Origin: Massilia sp. TS11
GTDB lineage: Bacteria > Pseudomonadota > Gammaproteobacteria > Burkholderiales > Burkholderiaceae_D
NCBI RefSeq assembly: GCF_022012445.1
Contig: NZ_JAKLTS010000023.1
Span: 1-34,592 of the forward strand
DNA length: 34,592 nt
Direction: 5' to 3'
Below the pieces are notes generated by a model. The model made no database searches and was not told the origin of the DNA. It worked only from the letters and a program-made list of their open reading frames with translations. How positions within the stretch are numbered: the first letter of the stretch is position 1; every line of letters begins with the position of its first letter. The position numbers and the translations under genes were made by a program. Below, piece after piece: positions 15,680 to 23,655 of the stretch.

Positions 15680-17233
15680 TCAGGGATGTGCGTAATCGTC
15701 GAGGTTAATGGCCGGCATAACGCGATTGGTCAGATCGGCGCGCTTGCGATTGGCATCATTCGGCGGGCTGATGAAAACAATGCTGGCACCATCCGGGTCG
15801 CGCAGATTGATTACAGCGGACACGCCGCCTTCCTTCACGCTACCAAGAACGCCAATCGCTGCGCCAACAAAGAATGTCGCAGCGCCGGTATTGCCGATGC
15901 GGTCCTGCATATCGATGAATTGGGAGGTCTTAGAGGTGTCGATGGCAGGGCCGCCGCTTTGCGCGTAGTCGTGCAGCAGCCGATGGAGCAGGATGCTCCC
16001 ATCCTTCTTCTCGCCGGTCGCGGCAATGACACGCGCAGGACCATGCTTTCTTTCCGATTCGGGCAGGGTGAGCAAGGCTTGCTGCCAGCCTTGATTCAAT
16101 AATTTGGCCCGGTCGTCTATGTGGTGGACGGCTTTTCCCTGCGCATCCTGGTATTTCACGAAAACGGGCCGATGCAGATAGCCGAGCGTGGGAAGGCGAT
16201 CGAAGGCACTGAGTTGTTCGCGTGTCCAAGGAATCGGAAACCAGGGAGTTGGCTTCCAATCCTTAGGCGGCCCTGGCTTGAACAGCCCGCCGCGAGGCGC
16301 GGTCTGCGCAAACTTTGCCGCCGCTGGCAGCCATTCTTTGACCATAGGTTGGTTGCGCCCAGCCCAGGTACTTGAGATCAGCTTTGGCACTTTTTCGGCG
16401 ACATCGTAATAGAACATTCGCAAACGATCATTGCAGTAATTATTCTGTGGGTCATCCCAGACATACGGGCGGACTGGATCGACTCGCTCGCGCCTTGCTA
16501 GGACAAATGCCGCCGCTGAGTCCGGCATACTTGGAATACTGTATCCTTCTTCAATAAGTCTTGGCGTTCTTGGTAGACGCGATTGATCCCGCATACTCGT
16601 ACTGTCAGCGGAGGATACGATGACGTATGGTAGGTCCGGATGCGAGTCCATGAAGTCAAATACGTCCGCCAATAGTTGATCAGGTGAATCAGCTTCCCGC
16701 CATGGCCCTATCACAATCAAGTGGAAGGCCAACCCCATTTGCTCTGCGCCTGAAATTGGTCCTGCTAATGGCTCATCGTATTCATTGGCTCGAAAATCCG
16801 GGTTCGCGGGAGTGCTGCCTGCATACATTGACGGGACATTCCATAAATAAGGGGTGAATTTGACGGCGTTCTCGATGGCATCACTAATCCTGCCGCCGCT
16901 CAGACCCAGCTTATCCATCCGTGTCCAAGGGTATTTCTGCGGATCTTGTTCGCGAATGCTTGTATGCGCGCTGCCGCGTGTAAGAGCATCCCAGACTTTG
17001 TCCTGGCGATATTTTTCTATCGTCACTCCAAGACTAATTACTTCCAAAACATACTCGCGCTGCGACTCGTTTGAGTTTCTCATCGTCGGTCCTTTCGCGC
17101 CGAATTCGCTTTTTCCGGATTCCCGTTTTTCTTCAAATACGGAGATTCCAAATCCATCAACGCCCAGTGCGTGTCCGATTGCCATTAGCGCAAACACGGC
17201 TGTTGCTGAAACCCACTTTCTCGCATTGCCCAT
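15680..17233 (-). CDS. tla3: Tla3-type T6SS lipase adaptor (DUF2875 family)
   Basis: The 517-residue product begins with a hydrophobic segment (KWVSATAVFALMAIGHALGV, residues 6-25) that looks like a signal anchor. The body contains patches typical of DUF2875 proteins: YVLEVISLGVTIEKYRQ, PYLWNVPSMYAGS, GLAFHLIVIGPWRE and WFPIPWTREQLSAFDRLP. In P. aeruginosa the DUF2875 protein Tla3 is encoded beside the lipase Tle3 and helps load it on VgrG2b. Here it is the third gene of the vgrG-tle3-tla3 operon, 134 bases after tle3. An AGGAG lies 6 bases before the ATG, in the loop of a perfect inverted repeat. The 3' end converges on the CoA-transferase gene with only 18 bases between stops. No further gene follows in the operon. 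Confidence 0.88.
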   Translation of the reverse strand: MGNARKWVSATAVFALMAIGHALGVDGFGISVFEEKRESGKSEFGAKGPTMRNSNESQREYVLEVISLGVTIEKYRQDKVWDALTRGSAHTSIREQDPQKYPWTRMDKLGLSGGRISDAIENAVKFTPYLWNVPSMYAGSTPANPDFRANEYDEPLAGPISGAEQMGLAFHLIVIGPWREADSPDQLLADVFDFMDSHPDLPYVIVSSADSTSMRDQSRLPRTPRLIEEGYSIPSMPDSAAAFVLARRERVDPVRPYVWDDPQNNYCNDRLRMFYYDVAEKVPKLISSTWAGRNQPMVKEWLPAAAKFAQTAPRGGLFKPGPPKDWKPTPWFPIPWTREQLSAFDRLPTLGYLHRPVFVKYQDAQGKAVHHIDDRAKLLNQGWQQALLTLPESERKHGPARVIAATGEKKDGSILLHRLLHDYAQSGGPAIDTSKTSQFIDMQDRIGNTGAATFFVGAAIGVLGSVKEGGVSAVINLRDPDGASIVFISPPNDANRKRADLTNRVMPAINLDDYAHP

Positions 17234-17272
17234 TTGAGTCTCCTATTTCGAAGGCACGAGAGCGACTCAAAT
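17232..17272 (-). promoter_or_regulatory. hairpin overlapping the tla3 start codon
   Basis: On the mRNA, ATTTGAGTC (17272-17264) pairs perfectly with GACTCAAAT (17240-17232) across a 23-base loop. The right arm includes the first two bases of the tla3 start codon, and AGGAG (17244-17240) lies almost wholly in the loop next to the stem. Folding would therefore limit access of ribosomes to tla3. Confidence 0.45.
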
Positions 17273-17367
17273 GACCCGCTTTCGTTGAATTTCATACAAA
17301 CACCCCTGTAAAGTGGATCGTGTCAATTAGAAGGGAGTGGAGGCGAGTTTTGTGAAAAATTACGTGC

Positions 17368-19551
17368 CTACGTGTCGGCAACTTGTCGGCTGGACGATTC
17401 GAGAATGACAATTTTCTGAAGCGAATTGGTTGGAAGTTGCAGATCACTCGGCAGTTCGCCAGTCGTGTAGTAGCGAACGTTAGCGTAGATCAGGGCTTTC
17501 CTCGTCGGATCCTCCGATCTAAGGAAGTCGAAATACTCGTGTTCGAAGGATTGCAGTGTTGGCATTCCTTGGCGCTGGAGTTGAATTCTTTCGGCGCTTT
17601 TCAGTCTCCAATCTGCGACAGCACAGAGATACGCATAAAACTTCGGGTCGCTCGATGCTTTGCCTTGGCCGATCGCGATGTCATAGGCAGTTACGAATCG
17701 GTGGTTATATTCACTGCCAATAATGCAGCCATGGAAGGACTTGGGCGCTGACTGGTTCTGCCACCTAAGGCGAGCTTCGTCAGCACATTCGCCAACCAAT
17801 ATTGACAACCCTTCCGACGATACTGAACCCTTATAAAATCTGCGGTGTTGTCCGGGCTTGTTTCCCTCTGGGTCGCGCTCTCTATTGTGTTGGTCTTCCA
17901 GTGCCTTGAGTTCGGCTGGAGAGAGGGGCTCCGATTCCCGAAAGATAACTTTTCGTTTTTTCGGGTCAGGAAATAGAAAGCGCTTGGTCTCGTATCCCAA
18001 TAAGGTTGATGCAGCGATTGCCGCGTCGATTGGATCGACAGATTCTTCGGGTCCTCTTCTTCCTTTTATCTCGCCGCCCTTGAGGTCAGGAACAACTGGC
18101 CTCTTTAATGGCGGTGCATTAATTGTCCTGATCCCGCGTCTTTGAACTCCCGGCGTTGTCTCATATCGATTAATTGGCCAAGACGCTTCCTCCAAATCGG
18201 CGCGCGCAGTTCGGTTAGCTGGATGCACGTGGGCAAACTCGTCCTCACCTTTCAATTTCAGCGGGAAATCTTCAGGGCCGACTCCGACCAGCACTGGCGA
18301 AGGCGATGCTCCAGGTCTGGTGGCTCTGAGCTTCATTGTGAAGACGCGCTGATAGAATTTGTCGCCCAAATCCTTGAGTGGCGTACGCCATCTGGTGACG
18401 GAGCGCTCTATCTGTGTGGGCTCAAGTCTATTTCTACTCGGACGTGCTTCAACCAGTGTTTCGCTTTGGTAGTCGGGGACTCCCTGCCAACCAATGCCCT
18501 GTACATTTTTGAGTGCAACCGTCATGTCTTCTGGGCAGAAATACAGATAGACGCAGCCGCGGTTATCTCGGTCTGCGTCGGCTGACCAGCCGTCGCCAAC
18601 CGCGCCATGATGTTTCTTCTGGTTTGTTAGAGAGGAGAATTCGGGCTCGGAATGCGCGTTCTCCCTGACCCCACGAACGATATTCACCAGCGTCTGTAAC
18701 CTGGCATGAAAAGTCTGTCGTCCTGACAGCCGATCGTAAAGCTCGGCCGTCATCTGTTCATCTTCCCCTCCAGCTGACGGTGTGAAGGCGCCGGCGGCAG
18801 TCCATTCATCCACCAGGCTGTAGGGTGGATGGGTCAGGATCAGTGCGTCGGCAGGGCGCTTCTTTCTGTCCAATAGTAGCGCTTGGGCCAGGAGCGAAAT
18901 CATGCAGCCCTGGCTATGGCCAATGATCGAGACCGTGTCGTCCTTGTCGTAATCGCGAATCATTTCAATGAGGGCGGCAAGCCTTTCCGCGGCAAGCACC
19001 ATATACATTCGACCCGGGCCGCCCTTTAATGGACGCAAAGGGTCTTGTGCAAGATCGGCAAAGGGCGATGCACCGCGATTCCACATATCCGCAATGGAGC
19101 TAGTGGCGTTTACGAAGGGGCCACCTTCTTTCGATAAATCTTTATCCAGTCGATTACCATAGCGATCAATGTTTTGTCCATTGAAGTTTTTTGCTAACCG
19201 CTTCGTTTCGCGGAATCCCCAATAGAAGGGAATGATCGGACTGTTGGTGGTCTTGTCGATCGTCCGATGGTAGAAAACTGCATCCGGATCATCGATCACA
19301 TGATTCGCATCCTCAGCGGTTGGCATCCGATAGCGCGCAGGCTGAAAGCCTCGCCGCAGGCGATCGGCCAGACCCTGCAACACGCCGCGTTCGATAGCGT
19401 TATAGCTCGTCCCCGTGTCATTGACTCCGTGGACAATGATGATGTTTCCGGGTTGATTGCGTCTGACTAGCACCTTTTTATGCGATCGCTCGCTTTCGAC
19501 CATGACGGTCTCCGCGCTCCCTGCGTCTATCGGAAATTTCGGGTACGGCAT
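17368..19551 (-). CDS. tle3: Tle3-type T6SS lipase effector (alpha/beta hydrolase, DUF3274-like)
   Basis: The 727-residue protein has an alpha/beta-hydrolase core. IIIVHGVNDTGTSY (about 37-50) supplies the oxyanion-type HG, and SIIGHSQGCMISLLAQA contains the nucleophile S213 in GHSQG. Candidate acid and histidine residues are D342 (CPEDMT) and H607 (SFHGCIIG), assigned by position only. The length and C-terminal half fit the Tle3 family, toxic phospholipases delivered to the periplasm of rival bacteria. The ATG at 19551 was chosen over an ATG at 19596, which overlaps vgrG. At 19551 an AGGAG, partly made by the vgrG stop region, sits 7 bases upstream. There are 10 bases between vgrG and tle3, so spike and cargo are co-translated. 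The DUF2875 adaptor follows, which supports the Tle3 call. No immunity gene is found beside it. Confidence 0.88.
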   Translation of the reverse strand: MPYPKFPIDAGSAETVMVESERSHKKVLVRRNQPGNIIIVHGVNDTGTSYNAIERGVLQGLADRLRRGFQPARYRMPTAEDANHVIDDPDAVFYHRTIDKTTNSPIIPFYWGFRETKRLAKNFNGQNIDRYGNRLDKDLSKEGGPFVNATSSIADMWNRGASPFADLAQDPLRPLKGGPGRMYMVLAAERLAALIEMIRDYDKDDTVSIIGHSQGCMISLLAQALLLDRKKRPADALILTHPPYSLVDEWTAAGAFTPSAGGEDEQMTAELYDRLSGRQTFHARLQTLVNIVRGVRENAHSEPEFSSLTNQKKHHGAVGDGWSADADRDNRGCVYLYFCPEDMTVALKNVQGIGWQGVPDYQSETLVEARPSRNRLEPTQIERSVTRWRTPLKDLGDKFYQRVFTMKLRATRPGASPSPVLVGVGPEDFPLKLKGEDEFAHVHPANRTARADLEEASWPINRYETTPGVQRRGIRTINAPPLKRPVVPDLKGGEIKGRRGPEESVDPIDAAIAASTLLGYETKRFLFPDPKKRKVIFRESEPLSPAELKALEDQHNRERDPEGNKPGQHRRFYKGSVSSEGLSILVGECADEARLRWQNQSAPKSFHGCIIGSEYNHRFVTAYDIAIGQGKASSDPKFYAYLCAVADWRLKSAERIQLQRQGMPTLQSFEHEYFDFLRSEDPTRKALIYANVRYYTTGELPSDLQLPTNSLQKIVILESSSRQVADT

Positions 19552-19561
19552 CTCTGATCTC

Positions 19562-22201
19562 CTAGTCCTCATTCGACCGTGTGTGCGTGCACACAATCGA
19601 CAGCGCGCAGTCTCTTTCGATCAGTTGGGACTGGGCCTGATCATCGGTTTCAATCTTCTCGGTGCTCCCATCGCTGAATGTCAAATAGAGCGAGCGGTTA
19701 GGCGCTGGGTTGGGACGCAGATCATCGGGTACAGCCTCGCCCGAATCATCGAAATAGGTCGCAATTCTTCGTTGCGCACGCTGACCCGTGAACGTCGGCA
19801 GTTCAGCAGCCAGCGTGGCGGCATCCGTGAAGCGAAATCCCGGTGCTTTGAATTGCAATTCGTGATTGCTACCCAGTGTGATCCCGCCGTCCCCGACCTT
19901 GATGAAGCTGCCGTCCTCGGCGATGATTTCGATGGTCTTTGCCATTGCACGCAGTCGGCCGTCTGAGGCAGTCAGGTAGAGGGACTTCGCGGAATTGATC
20001 CGCGTGTCATCTGCCTGGCTCTGGAGAATCAGCTCGCCGTGGTGGGCAATTGCCTTCAGTCCGCCGCTGTGGGCAAACATCGAAATACCCTGGCCCGCAT
20101 TAAGTGCGTATTTTTGGCCGGCTGCGAATTGCAGATGATATTGGGCGACTGTGTCGATAGATCGGGCGGCATAAGAAACCAGCGATTGTTGGGACGTGAT
20201 GCTGATTCCGTCGGGGGCGCTAATCGCAATCATTGGTTTGCCACCCCCTTCACCCTTGGGCGCCACATTGCTACCGTTCTCCCAGGCTTTGCAGCTGTTG
20301 TATAACTTGCGCTGGTCCTCCAATTGATTGGCGACTGCGCCATGCTCACCTGCATAGTCGCCAAGCGAGCGGAAGAGTTCGAGGCATTCTTCCATCAGGT
20401 TCAGGCACGCCTGCCGATCCATCTGCTTTCGGCTCAGGTTCTTCCACGCACTGATCAGCATTCCCTGCTTGGCGCGCAGAGCTATGCTCGCTTCGCTGCG
20501 CAGTTCCGCGCCTTCGCCGCGGGGGAGGGCTTCGCGCTCACTTCTCGGGGTGGTCAGATAGCCGAGGTTCAAGGCGCTGTCGGCATGGTCGCTGTTCAGT
20601 TGGGCACCGATTTGAGCAGGTGTGTCATCAAACAGCACATGATTGTGCCGGCCACCATGCAGTTCGCGACTGCGGATGCCAGACAGGGGCGCTGTGTGGG
20701 GCAGGGGCCAGGGCGGCAGCTTGTCGGCGTTGTACAGCGCGCCGATCACGATCGGGTGATCGATGTTCCCGTTCATGAACATGACGGCGACTTCTTCACC
20801 GACGCGGGGTAGACGGATCTGCCCAAATGCGCTGCCAGCGGCGGGGCTCATCACACGAATCCAGGGCGAGCTGTTCTGATTGTGCTGACCCAAGCGATCC
20901 CAATGGAACTGGATCTTAATGCGGCCCAATTCGTCGGTGTGGATTTGCGCGCCTTCGGGACCGACCACCACGGCCGTCTGGATGCCCATGTAAATTGCTG
21001 GTTCGCTGTTGTAGTGCAGGCCAGGGCGCCAGCGTATGTCTTTGCGGGCACAGATGAAGCTGTTGTCGTAAAGTGCACGTTCACCTGCGCCCGTCTGGTA
21101 GTTATTGCTGACCTCGTGATCGATGGCGATGATCAGGTAGTCGCGCTCTGCGATGCTCGGGCGGGCCGCTTCACCTGGCTGATAGGACCGCTGTTCGCCG
21201 CTGAAATGGCGACCGAGTTTGAAGCTGCGACCTGGCGTCAGATTACGGTGATTGCTTTGCGCCTGGAAGAATTGTCTGTCCTTCTCGAGCGCCTCCATGT
21301 CTTGCTGGGCACGGCGCCGGCCTTCGTCATGGGTTTTGAAGCCATCGGCGCCCGCATCCGCATAGACCGCGTGCTGATAGACATCGCCTTGGTCGCTCTG
21401 CGCTGCGTACTCCGCCCACTGGCTGACAGGATTCTTGTAGTCGATGCTGGCCAGTGTCACCGCGCCCGGCCCCAGGCGGCGCAAAGCTGACCATGCGCGG
21501 ATGCCATCGGCCTCTGCCGCGCCGCTGGCATCGCGAAATTCGATGGTGCAGCAGTCGTCGTCCGTCTCAATGGCGTTGGATAGCAGACTTTGATCTGCCA
21601 GCATCAGCGTGTGGCCGTCGATGCGGTGTTCGTACCAGTAATACCAACCGCGCGCTTCCCAGCGGCGGTGCAAGTGGTTGTAGTCTGTCTCGTTGTACTG
21701 ATTGGCACAGCTGATCCTGGCGTCCTCATCCACGAGTCGCATTTTCCAGTCGGCCTGTGCATAGTGCGCAAAGGTTTCTTCGGTGATCGTACGGACGGTC
21801 TTGCCCAGGAACGAGACATTGTCCTTGCGCAGCCGTGCGAGGGCCAGCCAGGGCTCCAGCACCATGCGATAGAAAGCGAAGCCGCCATCGGCGCGCAGGA
21901 ACTGGAATTCCGTCACATAGCCATTGAAGTGGCGCAGGCTGCCGTCCTCTCGTACCAGCGATATCGTGGCCATGCGTCCCATCAAGGCTTTGAGCGGTAT
22001 TCGCGCGTCGTCTGATAGCAGTTCGCATTCATAACGGAAGCAGCGCGATATTTCCTCATGCGCGCTCAGCGTCTGTGGCAGCAGCACGGCGCTGGGTCCG
22101 TCGCCTCTGGGGAAGGTCAGGCGCAGCAGACGATTGTCCTGGGCAGCCTCGGAGAAAATCGACAGCGCATGCGCCAAGGCTTCTATCGAATGTGTTCCCA
22201 T
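19562..22201 (-). CDS. vgrG: T6SS spike protein VgrG with DUF2345 and C-terminal extension
   Basis: The 879-residue protein begins with a gp27-like region (about 25-390, with LRLTFPRGDG, FNGYVTEF and the NETDYNHLHRRWEARGWYY stretch). A gp5-like OB-fold region follows at about 405-495, including DELGRIKIQFHWDR, SPWIRVMSP, GSAFGQIRLPRVGEEV and GNIDHPIVIGALYN. A DUF2345 beta-helix segment lies at about 650-780 (ITSQQSLVSYAARS, ASDGRLRAMAKTIEIIAEDG). About 100 further residues with a short beta-rich patch (NRSLYLTFSDGS) may bind the effector. VgrG forms the trimeric tip that carries effectors through the T6SS. It heads the vgrG-tle3-tla3 operon. Only a weak ribosome-binding site is visible before the ATG at 22201. 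Confidence 0.95.
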   Translation of the reverse strand: MGTHSIEALAHALSIFSEAAQDNRLLRLTFPRGDGPSAVLLPQTLSAHEEISRCFRYECELLSDDARIPLKALMGRMATISLVREDGSLRHFNGYVTEFQFLRADGGFAFYRMVLEPWLALARLRKDNVSFLGKTVRTITEETFAHYAQADWKMRLVDEDARISCANQYNETDYNHLHRRWEARGWYYWYEHRIDGHTLMLADQSLLSNAIETDDDCCTIEFRDASGAAEADGIRAWSALRRLGPGAVTLASIDYKNPVSQWAEYAAQSDQGDVYQHAVYADAGADGFKTHDEGRRRAQQDMEALEKDRQFFQAQSNHRNLTPGRSFKLGRHFSGEQRSYQPGEAARPSIAERDYLIIAIDHEVSNNYQTGAGERALYDNSFICARKDIRWRPGLHYNSEPAIYMGIQTAVVVGPEGAQIHTDELGRIKIQFHWDRLGQHNQNSSPWIRVMSPAAGSAFGQIRLPRVGEEVAVMFMNGNIDHPIVIGALYNADKLPPWPLPHTAPLSGIRSRELHGGRHNHVLFDDTPAQIGAQLNSDHADSALNLGYLTTPRSEREALPRGEGAELRSEASIALRAKQGMLISAWKNLSRKQMDRQACLNLMEECLELFRSLGDYAGEHGAVANQLEDQRKLYNSCKAWENGSNVAPKGEGGGKPMIAISAPDGISITSQQSLVSYAARSIDTVAQYHLQFAAGQKYALNAGQGISMFAHSGGLKAIAHHGELILQSQADDTRINSAKSLYLTASDGRLRAMAKTIEIIAEDGSFIKVGDGGITLGSNHELQFKAPGFRFTDAATLAAELPTFTGQRAQRRIATYFDDSGEAVPDDLRPNPAPNRSLYLTFSDGSTEKIETDDQAQSQLIERDCALSIVCTHTRSNED

Positions 22202-22394
22202 CGTCGCGTCCAGGTAAAAGGGGAGGTTGTGCCGCGTACGCCAACTTACCTTTGCCGTCGCAAAACTCGTTGACTGTCGTCAACAAGCCTGCAAAGCCGA
22301 GAATTGCGGGGAAATGGCAGCTCTGTTCTGGCTTTTGTTTTTTCATCCCCCCTGCTAAGCTCGCGCGTGTGAAATCCTCAACGTGGAGTTGAAC
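22202..22394. promoter_or_regulatory. divergent promoter region with a palindrome
   Basis: This 193-base region separates vgrG (minus) from the small unknown gene (plus). GTTGAC-tgtc-GTCAAC at 22269-22284 is a perfect 6-bp inverted repeat and could be an operator. No promoter hexamers are assigned with confidence. Confidence 0.35.
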
Positions 22395-22859
22395 ATGCAA
22401 GTGCAGCGCATCAGCGGCGTGGAAGATGGCCTGGCCGCCGCCAGTCACAAGAAAACGTCCTCGGGCGAGGGCTTTGCCGCGGCCATGCAGGAAAGTGCCG
22501 CCAAGATTGACGCAGCGAGCGAACTCGAGGCCTACGTGAAGATGACGCCGGCCCAGCGTCTTCGCTGGCAAATTCTGCAGAAGTTGGGCATTACGGAGGA
22601 GGAGCTGGCGGCCATGCCGCCGGAGAAGCGCAAGGTCTACGAGGAAAAGATCCGTGAGCTGATGGAACAGGCGATGAAGCAATCTGGCAAGAAGGACCCG
22701 CAGCAGCAGGCTGCCCCCGATGCCGCAACGGCGCCAGTGCAGGTCGCGCAAGCGCAGCCGCAGACAGTGAATCCGGCCACGGCGGATCTGTTCGATCTAC
22801 TCTGCGCCAGCCGTAGCCTGCAGCCGCCGCCGGATGCGGAGCCGCACACGGCCGCTTAG
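22395..22859 (+). CDS. small hypothetical protein (154 aa), helical with disordered tail
   Basis: Not recognised as a named family. Residues about 40-95 form a charged helical block (MTPAQRLRWQILQKLGITEE, then AAMPPEKRKVYEEKIRELM) of a kind seen in short uncharacterised proteobacterial proteins. The C-terminal third is rich in Gln, Ala and Pro and looks disordered. There is no signal peptide or membrane segment. The ATG at 22395 has GGAG 6 bases upstream, which is better placed than the in-frame GTG at 22383. It is divergent from vgrG and convergent with the SRPBCC gene, with 6 bases between the two stops. Whether it has any T6SS role is unknown. Confidence 0.7.
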   Translation: MQVQRISGVEDGLAAASHKKTSSGEGFAAAMQESAAKIDAASELEAYVKMTPAQRLRWQILQKLGITEEELAAMPPEKRKVYEEKIRELMEQAMKQSGKKDPQQQAAPDAATAPVQVAQAQPQTVNPATADLFDLLCASRSLQPPPDAEPHTAA

Positions 22860-22865
22860 CCCGCG

Positions 22866-23288
22866 CTAGGCGCCGAGCACTTCCTGCGTCAGCCGGTCGA
22901 GATTCTGCTCGTTCGACGGCTGCAGGATATGGGCCGCGTTCTCGGCGAACGCATCATTCTCAATCGCTTGCTCCCAATGCACGCGGGTGCCGCCCGCGCA
23001 GGGCTCTAGCGCAATCGTCAGTCGGAACACCGGTTCCGACACGTGCTGGATCACCATCCGCTCGGGCGCGCTCACTTCCAGAAACAGGCTCTCATTCGGA
23101 TAGTTCTTCCCGTCCGGACCGTGCATCGTGAAGGCCCAGCGCCCGCCCGCACGCAGCTCGCACACCTCAAAGGTATTGCTGAAACCAGCCGGTCCCCACC
23201 AGCGCGCCAGGCGCTCGGGATGGCTCATGGCGGCGAAGACTTGCGCCGGTGTTGCGGATATGACACGCGTATGTGCAAAAGTTTTCAT
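22866..23288 (-). CDS. SRPBCC / AHSA1-like domain protein
   Basis: The 140-residue protein is a single START/Bet v1-like domain. Features are the N-terminal VISATPAQVFAAMSHPERLARWWGP with its WWGP signature (residues 30-33), then GRWAFTMHGPDG, ESLFLEVSAPERMVIQHV and TRVHWEQAIE. AHSA1-type domains form a hydrophobic cavity; most bacterial members have unknown ligands and some sit in stress or small-molecule pathways. A GAGGA lies 8 bases before the ATG at 23288. The gene is monocistronic. Confidence 0.88.
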   Translation of the reverse strand: MKTFAHTRVISATPAQVFAAMSHPERLARWWGPAGFSNTFEVCELRAGGRWAFTMHGPDGKNYPNESLFLEVSAPERMVIQHVSEPVFRLTIALEPCAGGTRVHWEQAIENDAFAENAAHILQPSNEQNLDRLTQEVLGA

Positions 23289-23655
23289 CAGTTCGGTCCT
23301 CAGCGGTTCGCCACAAGCTTGTCATTATGCCAGCGCTTGCCGGCCGCGCCGGTTTGCTTGCCAAATTGTGAAATCGGCGCAATCGCCCTTGGCGTGCGGC
23401 CTGGGCGGCATCGCCATATGTATTTTTGCCTTAAATGTAAGTGTAAGTAAGTAAATATTACCGAATCTCCGTCTCAAATAAATGCAGTATCAAGATTGCA
23501 GATATTGCGCCAATGAAAGCTTACGTAAGTTTTGGTTAGTAGATGTTTCCTACAATCATTGAGCCCAAACTGGTTTGTGCGGGTGATTGATTTAACACTA
23601 TTGTGAAATTGTTTCGCACTCCGCGAGATCAAGGCGGGGGCGGTAGGGGACAAGA
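23289..23655. promoter_or_regulatory. AT-rich intergenic region upstream of the giant protein gene
   Basis: This 367-base gap is markedly AT-richer than its surroundings. It holds a GTAAGT-type microrepeat near 23436-23455, a perfect 10-bp palindrome CTTACGTAAG at 23520-23529 and no convincing ORF. It probably contains the promoter and long leader of the giant gene as well as the promoter of the SRPBCC gene. No single promoter could be fixed with confidence. Confidence 0.45.

Noticed and set aside
17187..17295. 36-codon minus-strand ORF with AGGGG upstream, overlapping the tla3 start
   Set aside because: It runs out of frame into tla3 and has no recognisable features. Considered as a missing tli3 but far too short.
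22056..22751. Minus-strand ORF of 231 codons over the vgrG promoter and the 154-residue gene
   Set aside because: It overlaps the start of vgrG and a sense gene with a better ribosome-binding site. Its composition is typical of a shadow frame.
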